DNA of 64,000 nt, taken from positions 175,478 through 239,477 of the forward strand of contig JBBHKE010001206.1 in assembly GCA_037447655.1 (NCBI GenBank). The letters are read 5' to 3'. Positions within the stretch are counted from its first letter, which is position 1, and the number at the start of each line of letters is the position of its first letter. The stretch comes from Zygnema cylindricum. Taxonomy: Eukaryota; Streptophyta; Zygnematophyceae; Zygnematales; Zygnemataceae. Both the position numbers and the translations under genes were made by a program. Shown piece by piece: positions 1-11,377 of this stretch. A model generated the notes under the pieces. That model made no database searches. It was not told where the DNA came from and saw only the letters and a program-made list of their open reading frames with translations.

Positions 1-57
1 TCCCACATTCCACGCTTCGTATCGGAAGTTGCCTGCATGGAGGGCATTTGGGGGTTC

Positions 58-262
58 TAAATACAGCCCATTAAATCATCATCGTTAGCACCCGCTGTGC
101 TTTGAAGTTCAAGCTCCGCTAGCTTTTGTACAAACTCCTGCTTTTGTCTTTGGAGTCGTTGCGCTGCTGTTAGGGGAGCAGGCACGGAAGACAATCCCAA
201 ACGGAGTGCAGCCAATTCCGCAGCCATGGCGGCCATCTGCTGACTCTGCTGTTGGATTGTTT
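58..262 (-). pseudogene. Coiled-coil, Gln/Ala-rich protein fragment, probably gag of another retroelement
   Basis: Reading the minus strand from 262 down gives an open stretch of about 67 codons that ends in TAG at 58-60. It starts Gln/Ser-rich, then has MAAMAAELAALRLGL and a charged heptad-like segment (QRLQRQKQEFVQKLAELELQ), so a coiled coil is likely. The frame stays open beyond the stop to the window edge, so the TAG may be a decay mutation. It abuts the broken end of the copia RNase H at about 262 in a different frame, which marks an insertion or recombination junction. The gag assignment is inferred from context and composition; no diagnostic motif is present. Confidence 0.4.
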
Positions 263-568
263 AAGATTGGCAGAAATGGCAATGGTTGCCTGATTATCAC
301 AAAACACTTTCTGAACACCACTCTTAAGATGACCAAGTCCTCTAAGCAAGGACTTAACCCATATTAATTCTTTTACAGCAGAGTAAGAGGCCAAGTACTC
401 AGCCTCCATGGTGGACTGAGCAATGACCATTTGATGTTTGCTACTCCAGCAGCAAGCCCCATCACCCACATACAATACATACCTTGAAGTGCATCTCCTC
501 ATAGGATCATCTATATAGCTGGCATCACTCCAAGTGGTGATGTCAGTATTGTTCCCACCCAAATGCAA
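263..568 (-). pseudogene. copia RNase H, truncated
   Basis: On the minus strand this segment reads WSDASYIDD, then CCWSSKHQMVIAQSTMEAEY, KELIWVKSLLRGLG and FCDNQATIAISAN. These are the standard copia RNase H landmarks (SDADW-like, STxEAEY, DNQ). The usual following RTKHIDxRYH block is missing because homology stops at about 262. It is in a different frame from the RT block because of the frameshift near 600-615. Confidence 0.85.
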
Positions 569-585
569 CCATATATCTCTAGTCC

Positions 586-2346
586 CTATGAGATATTTGT
601 AAGGACTCTCTTAGCTGCCCCTCTATCTTTCTTAGTGGGAGCATTCAAACTCCTACTTAATACTCCTACAGTTGCGGCTATTTCCATACGCGTACAATTC
701 ATAAAATATATTAGGCTGCCCACTACTTGTCTATAAGAGATGGTCTGCATAAATCTGTTCCCTTTCGGGCCTACCTCATCATCTAAGATTATAACTCCCT
801 CTTCCACACTCCCCTCACTTCCCTTCTTTAGTTCCATAGGAGTGGTACAACTATTAGCCTTCTCCATTTGGAATCTTTCTAACATATTTCCAATGGCCTC
901 CTTTTGAGTTAATCTTATTATCTTTCTATCTCTGTCTCTCTCTTCCTGAATTCCCAAAACATACCTTGCATCTCTCATATCTTTCATCTCAAATCTTCTT
1001 TTTAGATCATTTTTCAACTTATATATTTTATCCATGGATTTACCTAAAACAAGCAAATCATCAACATAAATAGCAATAAAAATAATTCCTTCCTCATCTT
1101 CAAACAAATAAATTGACTGATCTGAGTTGATACGAATATATCCCAAACTGGAAAGAAACTCTTTGAGCTTCTTGTTCCATTGTCAGGGCGCCTGTTTCCC
1201 TTCATACAAAGATTTGATCAATCGGCATACCTTGGTCTCCTCCCCTTGTACCACAAATCCTGCGGGTTGTCGCATAAAAATCTCCTCTTCCAACTCTCTA
1301 TGTAGGAAGGCTCTCTTGATGTCCATCTGATGCACTTCCATGTCTTCTGTTGCCGCCATACTGAGAAGTATCTAAACAGAGGGAAACTTGACGACCAGAG
1401 CAAAAGTCTCCTCGTAGTCAATTCCCTCTTTCTGGGTAAATCCCTTCGCCACTAACTAAGCATTGTAGCGCTAAATGGTGTTATCCGGGTTAAGTTTCAA
1501 TTTGAATACCCATTTAATCCCGATTGGCTTTTTATCAAGGGGGCAGTCCACCAATTCCCACGTATTGGCTGCCATAATCGAAGCCATCACCTCATTAATG
1601 GCGGTCTTCCCCCCGTTCCTCTCACGATATTTCATCGCCTCACCATAGCTTTGGGGTTCATCGGGATGAGACAGTTTGGTTACCTTGATGTTAACTTGTT
1701 TCTCCCGCAGACTTTTGCTGCTTCTCCTTCCACCCTCAAACTCTGATGTCGGAATGGATGGCTCTCGTGGATTCTTCCGAATAGTTTCGACTTCTCCCCA
1801 ATCCCTCGATCTCGGGTCTATATCCACCACGTCTTCCGTTTCGGTTAGAGTTGGCACTAAGGGTTCCACGGTTGAATCCTCCTTGTTTTGTTTTGAACCT
1901 GCAAGGTCATCATCTTCTCGAAAACCTGGATAGTTAGGATGCTCAAAGTCATCTGAATTTGCTGACTCAAATCTGATTTTGAGTGTCTTTGTATGCTTAA
2001 AGGGATATATAGATTTCCCTTCATCCATGACCTCTAGATGTTTTACTATGATTATATCTTCTCTCTTGAGATCGTAGACTCTATATCCTTTTACATCTTC
2101 ATCAGATCCTAAGAGATATTGTGGTTTTCCTTTCGGATCCAGCTTCCAATTTGACCGATCTGTGTCTAGGCTGAATACTTGACTACCGAAATCCTTTAAG
2201 TGTGAAACATCTGGTTTTCGGCCGGTCCATCTCTGATAAGGAGTTTGACCTTTTACTGCCGAAGTAAGAACTCTATTCTTGAGATAATTTGCACAGTTCA
2301 TAGATTCGACCCAAAATCTCTTTCCTATCTTCTTATTTGAGAGCAT
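586..2346 (-). pseudogene. copia pol: integrase C-terminus and reverse transcriptase
   Basis: The frame from 2346 to 1471 carries the integrase C-terminal segment (KRFWVESMNCANYLKNR, then a GKRK-like linker) and the N-terminal RT domain ending in GIKWVFKLKLNPD. After the stop at 1471-1473, RT homology continues in broken frames (a RAFL-like segment around 1300 reads DIKRAFLH). It then runs open from 1146 to 586 with the catalytic YVDD at 1057-1068 and the SYRQVVGSLIYFMNCTR segment. This matches RVT_2 of copia elements. Several stops and frame changes make it non-functional. Confidence 0.88.
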
Positions 2347-2430
2347 ACTCCTGGCACTATCACTTAGTGTTCTATTTAACCTCTCGCCTACACCATTCTG
2401 CTCAGAATTTTTAAGAATTGCCTCTTAGTG

Positions 2431-3597
2431 CTACACTCCATCTTCTTTAAAAAAATCCTCAAACTGATTGGTGGTATACTCTCCCCCATTATCATTCCTT
2501 ACTCTCATAATAAAGGTTTTATGGAGTTTCTCACTCCATGCCTTATATTCCTTAAAAACTTGTGGGGCCTCTGATTTATTTTTCAAAAAATACACTCTAG
2601 AGTATTGAGACCAATCGTCAGTGATTGTCATCATAAATCTTTTACCACCGGGTGAGGGCACTTTGGCCGGTCCCCAAATATCAGTGTGTACCAAATCTAA
2701 CACTTTTTCCCCTCTATAAGTGACTTCTTTTGGGAAGGGTACTTTGTGTGCCTTACCTTGAGCACAACCACTATAGTCACTTAGGTTTTCACTTTCTCCG
2801 AACTGAATTCCTTCAACTATTCCCATCTTTTTCATTTCTTTCAACTTATCTAAATGCACATGTCCAAACCTCTTATGCCACAACATAATATCATGAACAC
2901 CAGCATAGTAAAGTTTCTTCTTTTCATTGCTTAAAATCAGCCTAAACATCCCTTGGCTACCTTTTTCAGCAGTGAAATAAACTTCCTCCTCAAAGCTAGC
3001 AGTAAAGGTTCCCTTCCTAGTGCTAGTCTCAAAACCCTTATCATCTAACACAAACGTTGAGATGAGGTTTTTGTTTAACTCTGGAATAAACAACACACCA
3101 GAGAATTTCACTATGGATGTCTTTCCCTCCACTAAGACTTTCAGATCTATCGATCCTACCATAGTAGTAGTGACTACCCTCCCATCCCCATACTCTATCT
3201 CTAGGGTGGGAATCTTTCTCATCTTAGGGAATAGGTGTTTATCCTTACACATGTGCATCGAGGCACCGGAATCCACAATCCAACCTCCTTCAACTTTCAA
3301 ACCTCCAAAAGCACACTTATGCTTTCGAGGAATTTCGACCTCGATATTTGCCTCCAACTCCTCATCCAGCAAGAGCTCACCGTCCTCGTCCTCGGGTTCC
3401 TCCTCGTGTATCTGAGTCACAAGAGCCTTTTTCTTTCCTCTTGGAGGTCCACGTATCTGCCCCTCCTTTAACCAAAGTTTGGTTAGCTGAGTGCACTCCG
3501 CCATATAGTGCCCTGGTTTCTTACAAAAATGACACAAACCCTTGGGAGCCCTTGGACCAAACTCCTTGGTCTGATTTTTCTGCCCCACCCCCTCCAT
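2431..3597 (-). pseudogene. copia pol: zinc knuckle, protease, GAG-pre-integrase, integrase core
   Basis: The 388-codon frame starts at the nucleocapsid CCHC knuckle, CHFCKKPGHYMAEC (about 3493-3534, spacing CX2CX4HX4C). Next come the aspartic protease motif WIVDSGASMHM, the GAG-pre-integrase HHCC-type segment (LWHKRFGHVHLDKL) and the integrase core with LVHTDIWGP (first catalytic Asp) and NDNGGEY (second Asp). It stops at 2431-2433, only a few residues before the expected third acidic residue; a second in-frame stop follows at 2425-2427, after which the same frame resumes with NGVGERLNRTL. These are nonsense mutations in one ancestral pol frame. Confidence 0.9.
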
Positions 3598-4132
3598 AAT
3601 TTTCGACCGGTTTCCTAGAATCGTTGTTCCTCCAATTGGTCCCAGCTACCAAGGCTAACCCACTCTTTCCTCCCCTTCGGATCTCAATCGTATTCTCCCG
3701 AATGACAATCATCCCTACCACTGGGTTCCATATCCACCTTGAGTTTGGAAGGTTCTGCACACGGTTGACTATGATTTCGAACTCACCTGGCAACTTCATG
3801 AGCAAGCATTTAACCTCCATCTTTTCAGTTTCAACCTGTCCAGCACTCTCTAGCTCCATAAAAAGTGTTGCGAGTTCATTACAAAAATCCAACATCTTCC
3901 CCCCTTTGTATACATACGCGTTAATTTTTTGATCCACCAACTGTTGTTGCTGAATCGTACCATTTTGGTATATCTCTATGAGAGCCACCCAAAGATCGGA
4001 TGCCCTTTGTACCTGCAAATGAGAAGATGCAAGCCCTTGAGTAAGATGGCAAAGGATGAAGTGCTTTGCCGCCATATTGTTGTAGTCCCACGTATCGATA
4101 TCATTCTCCTTGTTCCTCGGAATAAGTGACAT
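3521..4132 (-). pseudogene. copia gag (UBN2-like) remnant
   Basis: The 203-codon frame carries the plant copia gag signature: a Trp-containing N-terminal part, HFILCHLTQGL, ASDLWVALIEIY, a middle segment with KGGKMLDFCNELATLFMELE, and LPGEFEIIVNRVQ. This is the retrotransposon capsid region. The true start probably lies upstream in another frame, because a related-looking reading continues at 4101-4346 and a frameshift is likely near 4110. The C-terminal nucleocapsid part is displaced into the next frame. No active product is expected. Confidence 0.8.
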
Positions 4133-4282
4133 AAAGGCTGAAACCGGTTGCTATCGGTGTGATCGTCTCTTTCTCCTTTCCTTTCTCCACCACCTCCCTT
4201 TCCTTTGTCTCCTCCGTTGGAAATGGATCTGTATCTCTGGTGAATATGCTTCCTCCAAACCCTGGAGGGATACTTGTTTTTC

Positions 4283-4570
4283 CTCCATCACTTTGCTGCA
4301 ACACCTGCTCCCCGTAAACATGTTCCGGGTCATTTCGCGACAACACCTGCTCCCCGTAAACATGTACCTCCGGATCGTATCTTTTCCTTCATCACATCGC
4401 GACAACACTTGCTCTCCGTAAACATGTACCTCCGGATCCTGTCTTTTCCTCCATCACTTCGCGACAGCACGTGCTCCCCGTAAACATGTACCTCTCGATA
4501 CTGTCTTTTCCCCCATCACTTTGCGACAACACTTGCTTCGCGTAAACATGTACCTCTGGATCCGGCCTGC
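4283..4570. repeat. 62-bp tandem repeat, about five copies
   Basis: The anchor GTAAACATGT occurs at 4314, 4356, 4418, 4480 and 4542. The spacings are 42, 62, 62 and 62, so the unit is 62 bp and the first interval has lost 20 bp. Each unit also carries GCGACAACACNTGCT and a CTTTTCCNCCATCAC segment. It lies between the copia gag end and the LINE, and could belong to the copia leader or LTR region. Confidence 0.85.
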
Positions 4571-4960
4571 GGCTGCTGCGAACTGCACGCACACGGGCGA
4601 AATCTTGGGTGCGACCTCCTTCCGTAATCCTTGAGCTCCTTCCCCTTCCATTCCATGGCAAAAACCCCTTTTCCCCCACTAACATTACACACACCTCAAA
4701 CCCTAATGTCAAGAACACACACACAGACGCTCACACAAACACACAACCGAAAAAAAAAAGGTCCCTTCCCACTACCATTTCCACCATTTATTCCCCATGG
4801 TTTCCTTTTCTCCTTCCCATTTCCCCCTTCCTCCCCCTATATCACGTCCCATGCTTCTCCCTCTCATTCTATAACCATGTACGGCCGTGCACCCTCGCCT
4901 CTTCTCCCTCGTTCACCTCCTCCACCTAAACCTCGCACACAAGTCTCAACACGGATAGAA

Positions 4961-5033
4961 TGTACCTGGTGTCATCTCCATTTCGCGACCAGTGCCGGTA
5001 TTGCCTGACATACAAAGAGTTGTCAACAATTTT
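4961..5033 (+). other. LINE N-terminal C2HC zinc finger with nonsense mutation
   Basis: The frame reads ECTWCHLHFATSAGIA, stop, HTKSC, a CX2C...HX3C finger such as many RLE-type LINEs carry at the N-terminus for target DNA binding. The stop is TGA at the position where Arg or Gln is usual, so a CGA-to-TGA transition at a CpG is the simplest explanation. That would be consistent with decay of a methylated element, but this is inference. Confidence 0.6.
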
Positions 5034-5192
5034 CGGCCCTGAGTGACCCTTCCGCTATAACCATTACGTCCACAACACTCCCGTCCGGACCTACGAGCGA
5101 AGATTGGACATTTATACGCGATTCAGACCTGCTCCGAGCTTATGATTTGGGGGTCCCCCGTCCGTGGTTATACACGCGGATTCCGATGGCTG

Positions 5193-5580
5193 TGCGGATT
5201 ATCGTTTAGGATGCGGATTATCGTTCAGGATGCCCTCCACCTTCCTTTGTCCTGTATTTATTCGGATCCCGCGGATGTTGGACCTTGGCACCTCCTTTTC
5301 ATGTTCTCACTTAGGGTTCTAGTCTTACTTAACCGTGGCGGTAGTAGTGAGGCCCGAGAAACAATAGCTGGATGTCGACGATTCCTTCGAGGCGATTGGC
5401 GAGCCCTTCATGCCAAGGACGAGGATCGAGTTGCTAGTGCTTATTTCACACCACGTCGTACGTCTTTAACTTCAGAAGTGTCATCCTCCTATCGTCGTGC
5501 GGTACATTTGGGCCGAGTTGGTGAGCTCTGTCGGGCGATGCGGTACATTTGGGCCGAGTTGGTGAGCTCTCTCGAGCGGT
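5193..5580 (+). repeat. Short tandem duplications within the LINE (20 bp and 41 bp)
   Basis: GCGGATTATCGTTTAGGAT-type sequence is repeated immediately at about 5193-5232. A 41-bp unit starting GCGGTACATTTGGGCC at 5499 repeats at 5540. A third, 15-bp duplication (ATTTGGTCCCACTTT) occurs at 6287-6317. The 20- and 41-bp ones break the reading frame. Confidence 0.85.
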
Positions 5581-8057
5581 TCGAGCATTCCAGCCATTTA
5601 ATCTTACTCCTCGGTTTGCTGCGACTGTTGAGATTCTCCTAGCTCTTCATCCGCCAACTCCTTCCCCTCGGTCCCCCTCTATTCACACCTTCGAGCCGAT
5701 AGACTGTTTTCTTTTGGATCGAGACTGTTTAATTAAAGCCCTTACGACTTCTCCACATCTTTCAGTTAGGGGTCCTTCATGCACTGTTTATGAGTTATTT
5801 CGCGACGTTTTGCCTCCGGAATCTGGTGCATGGGGCTTTGATATGTTTTTTTTAGTATGTTCTCTTATTGCGGCTAGCACTGTCCCTTCTCATATTTGCG
5901 ATCTCCTAACACCGTCCCGCCTCGTAGCTGTTACCAAACCCAATGGGGGAATCCGTCCTATTGTAGTGGGCTAGGTATTGTACCGATTGGTGGCCCGTGC
6001 GATCGACATCCAGCTCCAGCCCGCTTTTTATTTCTCTCCTCATCAGTTCGGAGTGGCAACCCCGTGTGGTTGTGAGGCCGTGGTCCACGGGATCCGAGCT
6101 TTGTTAGATGCCTATCCGGATTGGTTAGTCCTCCATGTGGATGTTTCTAATGCCTTTAATACAGTGGATCGGAATTCTATTTTTTCGGAGCTCATTGCTG
6201 CACCTTCCCCGATAGTCCGGATATTTCCTTTTGTGAGAGCCTGTTATTCTCTGAGCAATAGCCTCTCTTTCTCCACTGATGATGATTTGGTCCCACTTTC
6301 ATTTGGTCCCACTTTCCTCCACGACTGGCACTCGTCATGGCGATCCTCTTAGGGGCGTTTTGTTTGCCCTAGCCCATTACTGTGCTCTCCGAGCTTCCGC
6401 TGCTGCTTACCTTTCTTGCCTCTTCCCTTCAGTTGCGGATGACACACACATTATTGGTCCTTCGGACCAAGTTATACCGGCCTATAACTTTTTCAAGGCT
6501 CGGTTGGCCAAACTCAATCTTTCGGTCCAGCCCTCTAAGTGTGTTGTTTGGTCCCCACGTCCTATTCCTCCTCTTTTCACTCCCCCTCCTTGTTTTTAGA
6601 CCCCTCCTCCTTCTGAAGGCATTCGTGTGTTGGGTTGCCCGTTTGGTTCCGTTCCATACGTCACGAAATTCCTCGATTCCGCTCTTCAGACAGATTTGTC
6701 CCACGTGGACGACCTTCCTCACCTTTCTGATCCCCAGGTGGCCTTTGCCCTTCTAACACGATGTTTCCCCCACCGACCCTCCTACCTTACTCGCACTTCC
6801 CCTCCCACCCCATCCCTTGTGTCCTCACTTTCTGCTTTCGACGATCGTCTTATGGATGTCCACCACAGTTTGTTGGGCCGTGGAGCTTTTGATTGCGAGT
6901 TTGGGCTTGCGGCACGCATTCAAGCCTCTCTTCCTCTCTTGGCTGGCGGTTTGGGTTTACTCTCGACAGCGCGTGTTGCTCCAGCCGCCTATTTGGGAAG
7001 TTGCAGCCTTGTTGCTTCCACTATTGTCTCTCGTTTTCTGGCTTGGGACACTCCTATTCTTGCGGCCGTGGTTCCCCGTGTTTCAGATGGTGAGCTCGCC
7101 TTCCAACGGTCCGTTTTGGATGCATCATGTTCTCTTAATCCGGCTGCTATCGAGGACATGCCGATTTTTTTCACTCTTGTTACGACATCAGTTGCGCGTG
7201 TTCAGGAATCCCTTTCTGATCGGGTTGTTGCCACTATTAAATCCGAGCTTCTTGAGGCGCTTCCTTCCGATTCTTCGCGTGCACGCTTCATGTCTTGTGG
7301 TGGACCTGGCTCTAGAGCTTGGCTATTGGCTGTCCCTATCTTATCTACTCTTCGTTTCAGCCCGGCTTAGTTCACGACGGCCCTTAGGTTCTGGCTTGGC
7401 CACCCTCACCCACCTTTGCTTGGCTCACTCGTTTGCTCCTGTGGCCACGTTCTCGAACCCGACGGGGTCCATTTGCTTCGTTGCTCCCACGGGGGCGAGT
7501 TGATTCGGGCGCACGACACGATTCGAGACACCATTGCTAATATCGCTTCTGAGGGGGGGTTTTCTGTTCGTCGGGAGGTCTCTCACATTATTCCTTCGCG
7601 TCGGATTGACCTTGTATTACTTGATGGTGCGCGTCGTACATTTGATGATATTGCTTTGGCGAACCCTACCTCAACTACAGTCGTCACCCAAGCGGCTCGG
7701 CATGTGGGTGTGGCTGCCCGTGACGGGGCTAAAAGGAAGGAGCGTGATTATGCCTGTCGCGACGTTATGGATGGCTTCATTTCGATGGCGCTCGAGATAT
7801 TTGGTTGTGTGGGTGTGGCTTTGGACAAGTTTTTCCGTACTTGTGGTCGGCGCTTGTTCGAGAGGCGGGGAGCTGGGAGCCCTTCTGTTTCAGTCCTTAC
7901 TTCCTTTTTTCGTCAACGTTTTTCCGTGGCTCTACAACGGGTGCTGGCTTCTATATTACTTCGATCGTCTATTGCCGTTATGGATCGACGGCGTGTTTCG
8001 AAACTTCCTCCTCGTGCTCATCCGGGATTCGGGGACTTACGTGGTTGCTTTCCGTAG
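5549..8057 (+). pseudogene. LINE reverse transcriptase and RLE-like C-terminus
   Basis: RT landmarks in order are VTKPNGGIRPIVVG (about 5930-5971, then TAG at 5972-5974), VLHVDVSNAFNTVDR (first catalytic Asp, about 6130-6175), TGTRHGDPLRGVLFALA (after a frameshift near 6330), and ADD at 6435-6443, the catalytic pair. The thumb region follows, with TAG stops at 6597-6599 and 7368-7370 in the same frame. The last segment has CSCGHVLEPDGVHLLRC plus downstream His residues, then SRRIDLVLLDGARRTFDDIA, which resembles the PD-(D/E)XK core of restriction-like endonucleases. The final part, GVAARDGAKRKERDY...FERRGAGSP, recurs as a fragment on the minus strand at 60380-60648. Confidence 0.8.
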
Positions 8058-8295
8058 ATTTTTAGTTATGTTGGTGTTAGTTTTTTCCTTTGATGTTTTG
8101 TTTGCGGGGTTTTGCTTTTTAGGGTGTTTTCGATTTCACTGCCATTCTTTCGTATTTGTCGGCTTTGCCTTGATTTTCCTTTTTGTTTATTCCGTAGTCA
8201 TGGGGTTTTTTCAGTTTTAGCAATGCTACTTCATGTTGTTCCTATGGACTCAGATGGTTTACCATCGCACTTTTTAATAAAGTCGGCCCCCAAAA

Positions 8296-8484
<189 letters not shown>

Positions 8485-8634
8485 AATGTATGTGGCCTCA
8501 ATTTTGCGCAATAATCTTAAGATATGTGTGATGGGGAGATACATGAAAAACTGCAGATTTTCTGTCATACGATCAAATAAAAAGTAACATTTTTTAAGTA
8601 CGAAAGTAACCTTAATTTGTGTCCTTGTTTTTAG

Positions 8635-8795
8635 CAATCCCTTGGATCCGAAAGTGGATTTGGGAATGTTTGTTTCTTATTTAGCAGCAAATCAGGCTGA
8701 TGCATCGATCAAATATCACAATAATAACCTCGTTGATGTATCAAAATTAAATATCTATCATTGGGAGGCTAGAAAAAGTTTCATATTATTTAACG
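8635..8795 (+). CDS. Possible isolated internal exon, unknown product
   Basis: A good acceptor (GTCCTTGTTTTTAG at 8621-8634) and a good donor (ACG|GTAAGAG, GT at 8796-8797) bracket 161 bp with an open frame. The frame reads as a mixed, non-repetitive peptide ([20 protein letters not shown], then [13 protein letters not shown]). I recognise no family and find no partner exons within several kb on either side. It may be the stranded exon of a gene broken by the adjacent LINE/(TA)n insertion, or chance. Confidence 0.25.
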
Positions 8796-8849
8796 GTAAG
8801 AGTCTTCCAGTATATAAGACTAATATTTGGTGAACGATTGATGAAAGTG

Positions 8850-9219
8850 ATGGGTAGGACGCCTGGTGATATGTGGATGCCAAGCAAGATGTGTTGACCG
8901 AAAAAAGCGTCTTATGAATCAGAAAAGGTTCTAATGCTGTGCAGGCCCCAAATACCTTTAATTCAAAAAAAAAAAAAAAAAAAAAACGGTCAATTGCTGT
9001 GATATCGATATTTATTGGTCAACTTTTCAACTTCTCGATATCGAGATATTTGGAAATCGCAATATGTAAAATTCGAATTTGATCACTCATGGCACAATGT
9101 TTTTTGTATTCAACAGGACATTTCGAAAAAATACTTAATTTGAAGTTAACCCATCCCAGTTCATGAAAAGAAATAAAAAGGACAAAGCAAAAAAGGAAAA
9201 ATCCTGCGCAAAAAGAAAC

Positions 9220-9251
<32 letters not shown>

Positions 9252-10250
9252 GCAAAATAAATTTACAAGCAAAAAAAACAAACTAACAAAAGACGCATAA
9301 AAAACAACTAATACAAAAATAAAAGCTTATTGTAGTTCATTCTATTAAAGTGTTACCGCAAAAAACCACTTAACTCTAACAGAGATGGGCAGCATAGTCA
9401 ACTTCGTGTAGTTAACTGAAGTTATCACATAAAAAATTGTCTTATTAGCATTATTTTCAAAGAAATACATCATCTTTTAACTTCTATGATCAATTTATTT
9501 CAATTGCTGTGTCTCTTTTCGATGGAAAAATGCAAGCTCCTTCTAAAATTGATTATGGAAGACCATTTTGAGCCTTATCTCAAATTTTGAGATTTTGTCT
9601 TCGATACAAATGACCAACTCTCCCATCGTTTTTAGTGTCGATAACACTAATTTGGGTGTATATTTTAACCTTTTCTAGGAAAAAACCACAAAATAGTGTT
9701 AATAACAATTTTTAAGGGAGTGGACTGAAATCGGTCCAACAATAACACTAATTCGGCTACAACTTTTTTTAGTCAAAAATCGCATTTTAGTATGTCCAAA
9801 GTTTTGAAACACAAAAATGAGTTTTTAAGTGGTGTTTGGTTCAAAACTTTCAGAAATTTATAAAACAACGGTGAAAATGGAACATTCGTCGAGATGATGA
9901 TGAAAATTAAAAACAAAAAAACCATGTCAAACACAAAATTGGACTGCACGAAATTAAAATCCTGGCTTAAAAAGGCTAATGCGAATGAAATCCCGAGGGA
10001 CAATAATTGCTGAAGATTAAGGCTTCAAAAACTAGAAGCTAGACAATGTGAGAATGCACAACACCGAAAAGTGGAGAAGATCCAAAAAAAAAAAACTACT
10101 CTACTCTACTCTACTCTACTCTTGTTAAAAAGACTAAACAACTTTTGCTTTTCTTTATGAGTGGTCCACTCCATTATGACATGATGAGTAGCATAGCTAA
10201 AACTGGCACCACCTTCAGCCAAGAAAAATAGTTACCTTTCCCCTTTGATG
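8850..10250. other. AT-rich intergenic DNA with homopolymer runs and MITE remnants
   Basis: No coding sequence is supported. It contains A-runs at 8966-8986 and 9220-9247 and decayed pieces of the TA-flanked MITE superfamily described below (for example CTCTAACAGAGATGGGCAGC near 9372 and AGTGTCGATAACACTAATTT near 9632). A five-fold ACTCT repeat is at about 10096-10124. Confidence 0.6.
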
Positions 10251-10780
10251 TGGCATAACGTTCAGCCAAAAAGCATCCATGTTCTTTGAAAATCCACTTC
10301 CAGTTCCAGTTTACATTTATATGTCTTCATTAAAAAGGGTTGTATCCTTCTCTGCCCAAAACGATAAACTGTGTCAAGGCAGCCGTCAGATGACAAAAAT
10401 AATGCAATCAACTCAACATCAACATCTTCAAAAGAGTGCGTCAGCAAACATTTTGAGTAAAGACAAGGTCTACATCGCAGATAAGAGAATTAAGTGGGCC
10501 ATTTTCCTTCATGTCCACAATTGAGTCTTAGCATAACTTTGCACTCACTTCCTTTCTTGAACTTTCCGAGTTTGTTTCCAGAGTTCAGCATGTTCAGCTT
10601 CAAGAGGAAGCACAAGGATCCCGCGTAGTCTATGGAGAAAATAATTTCGACAATTCCAAGTTGAACATACACCGAAGTCGATATAACTAATCATTAGCAT
10701 AATCTGAACGAGATTTCTTCGACCAAAAGGATTTTGTTTCTCGTGGAGAAAAATGATTGCCTTGCATCATATGTTACAGA

Positions 10781-11340
10781 TCATAACTGTGGTTGCAACC
10801 AGCTGAGGGCTTCGACCAAAACCTCCTCTTGAGTGAGTCCAGTAGTGTCCAAAACAAGGTGAGGCGTTGACCCAATATCATACTTCCAACAGCCATTGTA
10901 CTTCAGTAATAGCTCCTCCATATCCTCCCAGCTTGCAGGCTTATGCCAAGTATTTTTACTTGCAGGGCAATCCATTGCCTCAGGTTTGAGCCCTGCAAGA
11001 ACAAGCCCCCTTTTATTTTAAATTTTCTCCCAGTCTCCAACAACACATAAGATTGCATCATGCAGAGTTCTTGTGTTGAAAGAAATTTCAGACCATCTCC
11101 TAAACTACATCGTGTATCGCTATTAGGGTTAATGTTTTTCCGTCACTCAAATCAGCTTTCCTCCGTGCACACATGTCCGATTGCCATGTGGAGACTGCCA
11201 ATCTACGGGACCGCCTAATCCGACAAGTGGACAGAGAAAAATGAATTTAAAGGCCGGAAAAGTTTTAACACTAATAACAATACGTGGTGCAGACAAAATA
11301 AGCTGCAATATGAATGCCTATACTTAATGGATTCCAGCGC

Positions 11341-11377
<37 letters not shown>

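Larger units (their letters stand above)
263..4260 (-). mobile_element. Decayed Ty1/copia LTR retrotransposon, internal region
   Basis: The domain order on the minus strand is gag, zinc knuckle, protease, integrase, reverse transcriptase, RNase H, which is the Ty1/copia order (integrase before RT). The copy is dead. It has a frameshift at a G-rich run near 3590 between gag and the knuckle, stops in the pol frame at 2431-2433, 2425-2427 and 1471-1473 plus further breaks at 1190-1470, and a frameshift near 600-615 before RNase H. RNase H is cut off at about 262. I found no convincing flanking LTR pair; the 62-bp repeats at 4283-4570 lie just beyond the gag end. Confidence 0.9.

Noticed and set aside
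4283-4570. Evenly spaced repeats as a CRISPR-like array
   Set aside because: The repeat fills the whole 62-bp unit, with no unique spacers, and the host is a eukaryote.
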